Assembly (NCBI GenBank): GCA_022695795.1
Contig: MU404073.1
Span: 310,001-374,000 of the forward strand
Reading direction: 5' to 3'
Source of the DNA: Biscogniauxia marginata
Taxonomy: Eukaryota > Ascomycota > Sordariomycetes > Xylariales > Xylariaceae
DNA: 64,000 nt
Position numbers and translations under genes: made by a program. The notes below the pieces were generated by a model, which was not told where the DNA came from, did not search any database, and was given only the letters and a program-made list of their open reading frames with translations. Shown here piece by piece: positions 49,942 to 60,610 of the stretch (positions are counted from its first letter, which is position 1; each line of letters begins with the position of its first letter).

Positions 49942-52900
49942 ACGGGGAGCAATATGTCATAAAAAGACAGGAGATTGAAGTAAGTAAATGAAGTGTATTA
50001 TCAAACCTGAGACAAGCTGATCTCCCGAAACTAGCCGACGGTAAAACTATACCGCTTCGTTTCCCAGTCGATTCGTACCCGTGATCTCCAGTAGGTATGT
50101 ACGTACTCGTAAAAAGTTGAGATCCGACTGTCCCATTGGAATTGCCGTAACAGATCTGAGCTGGTTTTTCTTTCTTTTCTTGCTAACCCGCCTAGGTGGG
50201 GCCATTGACGGTCCGAGGTCTCAGACTGCCTAGGCGATTGCGTTTGCGTGTGGCTTAATAACTCGTCAGCTAGCTACATGCATCAACCACATTTCAATAA
50301 CCACACCGACCAATCAGATGTAATACATCGGGCTCTCCGTCTACCTACAGCGTATGCACATAGGTAGTCAATATACCTATTTCAGTACACCACGTCCAAG
50401 TCGCACCCACACGAAAAAGGATCCAGAGTTATTTGTACAAGTACTTACTGATAAGTAGTTTGAGATTCTCTTAAGAACACCTCTTGGACCTAGTAAGCTA
50501 ACAGCTCTGGTGCCAGTTTGAATACCTGTCTTCCTTCTTGGCTACTCCGACCGACGAAATAGTCTCCCCGTCCGTCCGGCATCTAACCTAGGTAATTAAT
50601 TATCTGTAGAGAGTGGGCCCTTAACACGTTAGCCTACATTCTCTGGACTGCGAGCCCCATCTTGAGGCATATGTGCTTTCTAATATCAGAACACCCACTC
50701 TTCAACAAGTTGGCCGCATTAATAGGCTATAGGCGTTCGTCCGATAAATATGCACTACGCATGCATGGGGCTACTATTTTCAAGTTTAAAGGGTCTTTGC
50801 TGTGGATAAGGTGTATAAACACCCACAAGTATACTTTTCTTCGTTTACCTCGGCTTGGAGGTGAAAAGGGGGGCAGGGGAGGGGAGCCAGGTTTGTCCTT
50901 AAAAACACAGACTCGCCCAACTCAGCTATTAACTATAAAATGGATTGAAGTTATTTGAGCAGGCGGGTAGTCCTTGAAGAGAATAAGGTGCCTCTTAACC
51001 AACTAGTTAAACGGCATCATGAGGTCTCGGATCTATTATGGAGTGTAACGGTCGGGTGTATAAGAAGAGGGGAGGGAAAAGCCTACAATTCACACAACAG
51101 ACCAAGTCCTTATGACAGACCTTAAGAAGCATTATTCTCGTGTCATCAATTAGACACCAAGAAATATATTACGTTGGTTTCTAGTCAGGTCCGCCGATTA
51201 AACATATATTTAAGATGGCGACTCCTTTAAGAAAACGCCAACAATCTCGTCGCAGCCATTAGGACTTTTTGACTAGAGAGAAATACCTCTTCGATTACTG
51301 ACGCAGTACATGGTGTGACCCAACCTGTGTCGACCTATTGCTCTCGATTTTGATCTCATTCGGGCACTAAAATAAACTCCGAAGTGAACTAGTTACATAG
51401 ACGCGATGAGTGAATAATAACCAAGTGACTGCAGATGCCCGATATCAATATCCAAGAGGTGGTAGTTATCACTGTACTTAGTCGACTTTCTAGTGATTCA
51501 CATATTCAAAACACATCTTATGTCGACAGGCTTGACGCTCACCTTGTCTTACTGGTAAAAAATGAATCGAGGGCCTCTTCGCTAGATGGACTCTAGAGGA
51601 TGCATTCATTCCTAAGTAAGTTCCGTACCAAGTGTCGTGCTAGAGAATTGTGTTAGCGTCCACGACATATAAACCTCACCTCTGGGTACACAGATCCGTC
51701 CGTGTACCAAATCCTTGGACCCCTTTTAAGGCAGAACCCTAGAATCACCACCACACCAGGATTTTGGTTATCCTTCAGACTAGTCCGTGGTGCGACATCG
51801 ACCCTACGACCGGTATAGTATCGTATACCCCCACCTCTCTGATACATCTAAAATCGTCGTGAGACGGCAACCCTCGAAATATGAAGTTTCGGAAACAACA
51901 CGACTCTCGGAGAAATTGAGACTGTCGAGATGATTTGAACACGTCTGTGGTGTTATGCCTGCTCCTATAGATATGCCCCCGGCATACCTGTACGTGTTTG
52001 ATATACCTACATTAGCACATACACATGCACACACACACACACACACTCATACATGCATGCATGCGTTATCATCATCCATCGCGACTTTGGAAATCAACAT
52101 CAGCAACGACGACGATGATGATAGTGACAATAGTGAAGTACGAGAAGCCAGGAGTAAGGAGGCAGGTAGTTGTAGTTCTAGTCTTCCGCGCAATAAATGG
52201 GAAGAATCGCGCGCCGAGTACGGGTTTCGGGGATCTCTTAAGTCGCGGTCTCGTCCGATAGACAAAATGAAGCACGAGAGTCTAATGCCCCCGTAGCCAG
52301 CCCTCGAGGAAACCCCAATCCGATGTCCTTGTAAGCCATGGCTAAGGACCTTGCGCGAAGAGCAGCCTTGAGATGACGCATATTAATAGGTAAGTAAATG
52401 GATGTCTCGATCGTGAAAGCCGGGCGGGGTTACCCGAAATTCCTGCAGTCACTACATCTGGTGCCACGTCAAAAAGGTTGACAGTAATATGATCTGGTAC
52501 CTACGAGCCACTCTTCGTGGTGAACAGGTGAAGAGGCGGGCTTCATGAGCCATAAAAAAAGCCAATGTAGGTTAGAGCATTATTGCCAACTCTCACATGA
52601 GAACGTGAGCTGCGCTTCTGTTCGCTCTCAAGCCCATGTAGTGGGGGGTGGAGAGGGTGGAAGTGTTGTCAGTTCTTGCTGTGTCGCCCAGTGGTGCGAC
52701 GCTGGCTTGGTTACAATCGATAGCTCCCAGAACAGCACATGAAACCAGCTTAGGGTTCCCGCTTTCCTTTTCTCCCTAAAGTTTCTTGGCTTCTACCCTT
52801 CTTCTCTACGCGCACCGAACCTAGGAAGGGCCATAGTTACCTAGGCAGTAAATATGAATCTGATGCTGCCGTGAACTGATCTCGTCGAAACAGGGAGACA

Positions 52901-54473
52901 GGGGCTTGGTGCTGGGCGACAAGGATTTGGATATTGACCGGCACCATTTCTGCGGTAGTTTTTTTTTACAGCCATATAGCTAGCTGTAAGACCCCAGATA
53001 GCATACTTCCCCCAATAATCCCCGTTGGCCAGTCAGGAGCTCATGCGTGTGCCACCGCGAATCTGATGTATGGCTGCGACTAGTCGTCCACACCTTAGTC
53101 GAGTTCTGACGTCTGGGTACTTAGTGGTCGATCGACCACCGACCCTCTCTTCTCTAGAATCAGGTGGGCCGATACAGCCGTCTGCTAGGTAGAGCTTGGA
53201 GGCTGTACCTCATAAAGAGAAGGCCTCGATTCCTTTTGGGGAAATCCGTTTGTCGGCGGGCCCTTTTTTAGGAGGTTCGCGTTCTCATGTGGGAGTCTTG
53301 ACAATACACCATGGTCGATAGCCTCCATTTTCACATGATTAGCCGGAAAGAAAAGTGACTCTGCAGACCGGGGCCAGAAACAATTAGCTAGACCTAGTAG
53401 TGGTTGCAATTCAAAATCAGAGTCCAGATGTTGACATCTGAGTTTCGTAGCAGCGGAACAAAGTCTATGGCCCCTATAGATGCTGTTGTCACAAAGTTAG
53501 AGAGTCATAACCCTGGGTGCCTATAGTGAAGGAGTCGGAAGGTAGGGCACACGACTAGAGACGAGCGACTAAAAAGTAAAATTAGGTGTGTGAGGAAGCT
53601 GGCTACGTAGCGGTAAGGGAGTCACTTATTTATTCAATCCCTGGGTAGGTAGGAATACTTCGGAGGTATGGTTACGTGGGGGTCAACAACATACGAACTA
53701 TACATGAGCAAGGTTAGATACATGTATACATCTAGGGTGTTGGTTACCAAGGCCTCGTACCGCCGTTAATTGAATGTACTTTTAGAAACACGGTATGAAG
53801 TTGACAGCGATGCTGCAGGGTGACCTGGCCAGCCTGGCAAACACTCATGCAGGATCCCTCATTAAAGCCCAGACCAATTGCCTAATTTGTTAATAAGTTT
53901 TGTGAGCCTGCAGCCTCGATAACTAGTTGCGAAGACTTTGTAAGTGAGACTCAACTAGGCTCTAAGTCTGATAACTCGACTATGTAAAAACACAACTCAG
54001 GACAATTTGCACTTTCTCTGCAGCTTTTGAGAAATGGCCCCCAACTATTTTTTTCGAAGAGTCGGCGGCTTCGGGGACTACGGCCGTCACATGATCTGGA
54101 GACCGCACTGGGCTGGTGTGCGACACATTCGCCAGCGACCTTGGAGACGCTGTCAGTTTTCGGTGTGGACAGGGGTTCCTATAGGTCAATTGAGAAGCTT
54201 GGCTCCGGCGGACGACCAATCAGAGATGGCAGCCCCAATACGGCTTTCGGGTTACTCGCAGATGCAGAAGTGGTCGTCCTCGAGTTGCCATCATGTCTTA
54301 GGAATCTCAGACGCTTCATCATTTGCGCCTTTCGGTGGTTGAAAGCACTATCGTCATCTCCCCCACTCAAGTACCCGAGAGTGACCCGCCGGCGTCTGCT
54401 GATTCGTGTTGTGTACAGTCTGACAAAGGGAAAGGTACTTGTGCCGGCGACTTACACGAGCCACGCAACCAAC
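49942..54473. other. 4.5-kb gene-poor tract
   Basis: No convincing gene. Contains an ACCTAGGT palindrome (50586-50593), a CA microsatellite (about 52019-52046) and AT-richer DNA around 50900-51700. The frame of the Zn2Cys6 gene stays open upstream of its ATG from about 54027 but starts at TTG and is probably leader. Confidence 0.5.
52019..52046. repeat. (CA)n microsatellite
   Basis: A CACACA run interrupted once by ATGC, followed by ATGCATGCATGC. Confidence 0.8.
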
Positions 54474-56403
54474 ATGAGGAACTACGACCTATCCCAGCTC
54501 GCCTCCCAGGTCCCTGGGTTGATTAAAGAGGTTTCCAAGAAAAGACAGCCCCAGGACCCCGCACCTCTCGAACCTCTTGACCTGAATTCCTTTTTTGACT
54601 TTACCAGTTTCTACGGGGAAGACCAGGGAGCTGATCCCGACTCGCGGAGCCGGTCTGATTCCTCCTCCACCCCGGAACTCACTTCTGGTTCATCCGAAGA
54701 AGATGGAGCACCTTCCCCAGGCCCCAACGTAGATTCCTTTCGTCTCAAAGCCGCCGTCAAGAAGGTGAAGCAACAAGATGATCGCTTCACCGTCCCACAG
54801 CGGGAGATCCGCCCCAAGGGTGCCCTGCCCTACCCTTGCAACCTTCAGCTAGATAGCGCACCGGGCACCAACACCTCAGGCCTACCAGACTCCCAAAGTC
54901 CAACTAGTGCCACCTTTATGTTATCATCACCCTCTAGCACATCTTCCATCTCGTTTGATGCTCCAACAACAAGAGGCTCCCCCATCAACCGTGGCAAGCG
55001 GACTAGTCCCTTAAAGGACGCATACCGGGTCGCTGAAATTCGCAAAATCGGCGCCTGCTCCCGGTGCAAGACACGTAAAGTTCAAGTGAGGGTTCCCCCC
55101 CCGTAACTGTCGGATAATCCATGTTGCTAACTCACGTAGTGCGACGAGCAAGTCCCCTGTTCGCGTTGCTATAAAGATGCAAAAAAGTACCGTGGTGACG
55201 ACTGCACCGAATTGGCCAAGCAGATGTGTATTCGACATCTATTCCATATCAACGATTGTGTATTCCAGGCGATTGGAGGTATGCCATCCTTATTGATGGG
55301 TAGTTACGCTCGAGTCACACGCAGCTAATGTCCCACAGATACCGAGGCGAACCGGTCGCCTCTGACGCCAGGCAATGGCCTTCCGGGAGTTCCATCCACT
55401 TGGAAGGTGTCCTTCTGGATGAAAATGCCTTCGCGGCCAGAGATAGATGTTCCAGTTGTGGGCTTCCATACCAGCCTAGGCAATGGGCATATGGCTCAGC
55501 AATACGACTTGGACAAACACAATCTCCCGCAAGATTCCGACATCATCAGATGGGCATCATGCCAAATGGCCAGAGAAACGAGTCCCGGTTTGCAATACGC
55601 CCTGGACATCCTACTTGCTCACTGCGCTGAGAAGGGCCAATCGTCCCTACCACATGTTAGTAGACTATCTCCCTTTCGTCAAGATGGGCATTTATTGACT
55701 TGTCCTTAGTTTGATATCGTCGAGAAAGTACACCAAATGAGGTGCTGGTACAGGGTGTGGCGGCAGAAGAGGTTCTTCTGTCAAGCATATCCTGGAAGCT
55801 TGGAGGAACTCCCTGGCTCTGTCCGCCAGGGACTGAAAAACATTGCCAGATCGAGGATGAAGGGACTTGAGCCTCAGATATTGGAGTTCTTTGAGAAGAC
55901 CGCGAAGCCATCGCAGCGCCTGCTCATCTGGGCGTCAATGATGCAAATGATTCTTCTCTACCGCGATATGTACCACCAAATGGAATCACAAGGTACCTAG
56001 CTTCCAAATTAGCCCTAATAACGTTGACTGACAATCCCAGTAGCGCTATGTCCTAGTCAAGAGCAGACACTGCGAATGGCCGCAAACCTCTTCAGTAAGC
56101 TTGTCGTCACTTGTGAGCTTCATTTCGGCAAGAAGAAGCCAGAGCGAATCGCCGAAGACGGCAGTATCTTCAAGGCTCAAATCAATAAATATTTCAATGA
56201 CGTTGAGCATCACTATAGCGAATTCCGTAAGTGAATGCTGATTTATCGAAAGACTTGGCATTGACTTAAGAGTCTGACCGCCTGATATAGATAGTTTTAT
56301 TCGCCAAGCCCCTAGCACACTCGATCACCATTTGATCGTCCTGCAGAAGGGCTCAACAGGATGTGGTGGCCGATCACCAAAACGCGCTAGGAGATCCAGT
56401 TGA
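54474..56403 (+). CDS. Zn2Cys6-type transcription factor
   Basis: Fungal-specific DNA-binding regulator. Six exons (54474-55085, 55140-55278, 55339-55655, 55710-55992, 56041-56226, 56291-56403), introns 48-64 nt, 549 aa. The zinc cluster is in the middle of the protein: Cys195, 198, 205, 211, 214 and 226. The last spacing is 11 residues, longer than the usual 6-8, and an intron splits the cluster between the second and third Cys. The N-terminal 190 residues are Ser/Pro/acidic and disordered. Downstream there is a helical region with HFGKKKPERI and a basic C-terminus (SPKRARRSS), but no obvious fungal-TF middle homology domain. Target unknown. It is convergent with the RTG2-like gene. Confidence 0.85.
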
Positions 56404-56836
56404 GGAGACATTCCACTGTTCTGGCAGCTTTCCTTTTATCGTTTACGTTTTCGTTAAATAGCGGTGGCGAGGTTTGATTTGTGAAAACAAGCTATTCTCG
56501 AACTGGTATACGTCAATGGTTCGGTGCGGGAGTTTGGAACGGCTGATACCCACTCGTTGTTTTTGAGCTTGCATCATGCCTTGTTGGGTTGATGGCCTGG
56601 AAATGTTATAAGAGGCATATTGCTTGTTCAGCAACGCTCGCTGTGGTATTCGGCGTCGTGGGACCAGTGTGTGTCCCCAATTAGATATTTTCATGTGTCT
56701 GTCACCTTTGCTGGCGTTTGTACCACTCTGAAGGAGTCATGTATCAGGTTCGCCAGTCGTTGCAGTCATCTGCAACCGCGACAAGCATGTATGTTCTCTG
56801 TCGAATATGTCGACTTTAAAGCTACGATCGTATGAG
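56404..56836. other. Convergent 3' spacer
   Basis: Spacer of 433 bp between the Zn2Cys6 gene (+) and the RTG2-like gene (-). No gene seen. Confidence 0.55.
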
Positions 56837-58767
56837 TTATGATGGAATCTTCTGCACAACAACCTTGACCTTTTTGTCCCTCCCGTTGGTGTCCTGCTGC
56901 TTTCCAACACTTTTGAATGAATCTGCTATGTTCTGCGGATCTAAAGCCTGGAACACGACCGGACACAGTGATATGACAAGTTCAATCTTGCCCTTTTTCT
57001 TGCCACTTGACATTATTGCATTGAATCTGAACCAATGTTAGGCATTGCCAGTTGTCTTCATGGACTACTTACTGTATGGATTTCTCTAGTCTCGCCGGTG
57101 TGTTCGGCATCGTTGGGCATACCTCAACAAGGAGGCTAGCGATGGCACCGATGTATTCGGCCCAGAAGACTGCTTCTCTATTTGCTTGATCGACAAGTTT
57201 TCGTATGTTAGTGTACAGCTGTTGATCAACAGGCCCAAGGTTGGCTCCCCATCTGTGACAGAGCGTGAGGCCTAACAACGAACGAGCTAAATGTGTAAAC
57301 CCAGGTGCACTAGGATCGCGTGTGATGGCACGATGAATTTCGTAGGCTGCATTAGCATCACTTGGTTCGCCAGTGCGTGTCCAGATCTGGCTGGCAAAGA
57401 GGGGACCTAGTCCCCAAGTGAATATAGTTGGGACATTCAAGAACTCATCATCGACAGGCAGCGATGATCGTATAGTGTCCATAATTGATTGCAGAACTTC
57501 AGCGGCCATGTTGTTACTAGGTTGATGTAAGAGCTGTAGAGGATTGGCTTCCCTTATAACCTTTGGCAGTTTCATCAGCAAAGCACCCTCTCGGTTACCG
57601 CCGCTGCAGAAGGTTGCCGTACGAATTCGAGGTACGGAATGGATCAAGGCCTCAACTACCGTCGCGATAGCTGGAAATTGTTGTCGTCGTCGTTTCGACA
57701 TGCCAAAGATCTTGCCGTCGTAGGTGGTATTGACCTTGCGCATGGCTTTCGTATGCTTGAAGAACGCAGCATCAACTGTGTATGCGCCAACCGCTGGGAT
57801 TGGGTATGGTTGGATGGGGTCATTATGCATCAGGATGCTTCCGTAACCCCTAAATCCACCACCGCAGAGGTAAATATCAACGCCATCGGTTTCCGGGCTT
57901 CGCTGAGTAGCCTCGAGTGTCGGAAACTCTTGCCGAAGCTTAGCGAATGCGTTTTGCATACCTGTTTGCAAGTCATTGATGGCTGAAGCCCGGGCCTGTT
58001 CTGCACTAGTTTCTAGAACCTTGATCAATTTTGCGGCGCCAAAGGGCAGACTCTTGCCTGCTTGCGCTGCTATAATCTCATAGTTGTTTATGGATGAGTT
58101 CATATAAGTAATCTGTACCGATCCTCCCCCAAGGTCGAGGAACAAGCCGTTCACTTCGGTAAATGCACTCCTAGCGCCCATGGCACCGAAAAGAGTTTCG
58201 ACTTCCGGGGCCAGTATGTACACCCCAAGGCCGGACTCGGCCAGGATAGCGTCAAGCATCGAAGCAGCATTCCCAGCCTTCCGCATAGCCTCGGTGGCGA
58301 ATACAGAAACATGTTCTGGTGGCACACCGTATTCGTTGGCGATGGATTTGAAACGAGCTAACGTCCGGGCGACCTGGGTAATAATTTCGGGAGGAAACGT
58401 GAGAGGCCCGTTCGATGATGTATTGAGCGCATCAAATAGTGAGATGGCAGCACGCTCGCGGTACAGACACTTGAGAAGACGGGAATGTGGTGGCGATAGA
58501 TCCGAAATGGAGAATCGGATGCCATTGCTACATTCAAATTACTTCAGAGCGCCGGCCACAACCAAATAATGCGCAGATATGAGTAGTTTGAGGACTGGGA
58601 TAGGAGGTTCATAATAGTGCTGAAAGGGGCTGGGCTATGAGTAGCAATGAAACCACAAACCTTCCCATGTCAACCAACGCATAGAGGTGGTTGGAGAGGT
58701 CGGGAGCCCATGGTGGCATCTTAGATGCAAAGTTCTCGAGCGTAATCACATCGGTAACAGCCGCCAT
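56837..58767 (-). CDS. Ppx/GppA-family phosphatase, retrograde regulation protein 2 (Rtg2)-like
   Basis: ASKHA-fold protein related to exopolyphosphatase/guanosine pentaphosphatase and to yeast Rtg2, the cytosolic regulator of mitochondria-to-nucleus signalling. Exons 58767-58661, 58527-57073 and 57026-56837, introns 133 and 46 nt, 583 aa. The phosphate-binding loop VDMGSNGIRFSI is assembled across the first intron. The second nucleotide motif is GLFLDLGGGSVQI, preceded by VFATEAMRKA. The CSGGNREG motif, which I associate with Rtg2-type proteins, and a C-terminal extension (SSGKKKGKIELVI...) are present. The C-terminus continues past the apparent stop at 57069 by the 46-nt intron. Whether it hydrolyses phosphate substrates or is only regulatory is open. 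Confidence 0.9.
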
Positions 58768-59499
58768 GTTGACGTTGACAATGAATGCTGTATATGCAAA
58801 GACTAGGGACGTGACGTGAAAGTAGATCTGCAGAATAGCTTGCTTGTCTCCATGGTACTAGGCAGCTTGGGTATGTCTGGGGACAAGAGAGGAGAGGGTT
58901 TTGGACTGTGGAATCGATTGATGTCACAATCAAGACGAATTGCCCGTGGGGAGGAGTCCGCATGACCAGCTGGTGACCAGCTGATGACAGGTGAGAGCAG
59001 AGGAGACCGCCCCCCCTACCCCTATTGGCAACATCTCAAAGTCAACCAATAGTTTATTCAACTTCAATGATCCCAACCTCCTGCTGTACGATGCGAGGCA
59101 GCCAATTAATTATTGAGTTAAGATAAACATCTAGCTACCTGGAAACAGCCCCACTACTACTCGGTACTCGACTAATTATCACATGCAGCTCAGTAGCAAC
59201 ACGAGGGAGTTGAGGCGCTTAGGCTAGACTCCCATTGGCAAATTGAATGCCTACCGAGCTGTCACCGACCGGGCCTTCAGACAGACTGGTTCAACCAAGA
59301 TGGAATGACTATCGTCACCAGGAGCTAAAGTACGATGGGAGTGAAACAGTCCTTGGTCAATGTAACCGAGGTACTAGGAGGCGCAACGTAATTGAATAAG
59401 TTTCATGTGCCTCTTCGGCTCGAGACCCCTACTAATCATGGCCAGGTACTCATCTGCATCTTCCCGTTCTTCCCCTGGTCGCTCGTGATAGTCGAAAGT
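58768..59499. other. Intergenic, promoter side of the RTG2-like gene
   Basis: Upstream of the RTG2-like gene. No coding frame. A C-run (CCGCCCCCCCTACCCC) lies near 59007-59022. Confidence 0.5.
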
Positions 59500-60610
59500 T
59501 TATCCTGCCACCGGACAATGCCCCTGCGGATCGAGGACAGTGTGACCGCCGACTAATCCAGCAGACACCGCTCTCCTTAGAGCAAGATTCCAAGCAAAAC
59601 TGCTTTCAAAAATCCCTACTACTAGGCCAGCTCGTAGCATTAGCTTATAATGGACTAAAGCTTGTTGATCACAGCTTAAAGCTATCGAGGTGTCAGAGCT
59701 CTTCCGGGTCCAAGAGATTCTTTTTGGTAACCACGGCGGTGTTGAAGTCTAGTGCTCTCCGTAAATGCCGTGATATCCTCTGGTGTAGCACCGGACGCCA
59801 GAAACGCCACGGGGGTACTTAGACTGTACGAGGTAGTCTAGGTGGTAAGCAGCTTGTTCGTCGTACGAGGGAAACTTGCCCCAAACATCCCGCTCTGTTC
59901 GTAGGTGTACACCAGCGAACCCTCTAGTACTCAGCCCCCAATGTTTGAGGTCTAGATGCAAGTTAAGTTTCCTCTTTAAAGCATACAATGCGTATGCAGC
60001 AAGCTGTCTGGTGTCATCGCGAAAACGCAATATTTGCCCGAAGTTCCTCGCGAACGTAGGGGGTCATAAGAAGTTGGCCATGCAAGTAGTGGCGCCGTTA
60101 GATCGACCCTCACAGGCCATGTTCGTATTTCTGGAGGGTATTTATCGTCGAGATACTTCTTAAACCGCGGGGCCCAACTATCAGGTTGCTCTATGATGGT
60201 CTCGTCTATACGGCTGAGCTCCATAGACGAGACAGATAGCCGGATCGGGTTTCCCGTTGGCGTATCGTATAACTCATCAATAGACTAGTATAGCTTCATC
60301 TAGGGACAAAACGTTGCCATTGACCGATTTAAATGATACCGATCGTAGAAATAGTCTAGAGCTACCCCTCGTGATGTACCATTGAAATCTGTAACGACTT
60401 TAGCTATATCTCGATCGCAGCGACGGACGACCTCGGGGATAACCAATTCAGCCATTGACAAATGAGCTTGGGCACAATGATTTCATGATCTCAGATTGAA
60501 GGCGATATTACCGCCAGCCTCAATGGCGAGTCTAACGCAGTCGAGATGTGCATTCCAGACCTCACCAAAATCCCCAGTTGTTCGATCGCGGGTGAATATC
60601 AAACCTCGGG
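59500..60610 (-). pseudogene. Decayed O-fucosyltransferase-like gene
   Basis: Minus-strand remnant of a fungal glycosyltransferase resembling GDP-fucose protein O-fucosyltransferases. Recognisable blocks appear in order: GEVWNAHLDCVRLAIEAGG (near 60600-60540), ALDYFYDRYHLNRSM (near 60330), IDELYDTPTGNPI (near 60260), FGQILRFRDDTR (near 60030), RGFAGVHLRTE (the family GDP-binding-type motif, near 59900), then NTAVVTKKNLLDPEEL and GIFESSFAWNLALRRA near 59720-59570, ending at TAA 59500-59502. The blocks lie in different frames. At least three in-frame stops (TGA, TAG, TAG) break the middle part and frameshifts occur near 60060, 59800, 59750 and 59690. No intron model restores it. One stop, after FCP and before MKLY, is consistent with a CAG-to-TAG change. 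It is not translated as a whole; the neighbouring RTG2-like gene is intact. Confidence 0.8.

Noticed and set aside
54027..54473. 149-codon upstream extension of the Zn2Cys6 protein
   Set aside because: It begins at TTG, not ATG, has no family resemblance, and the ATG at 54474 starts sequence of more typical character.
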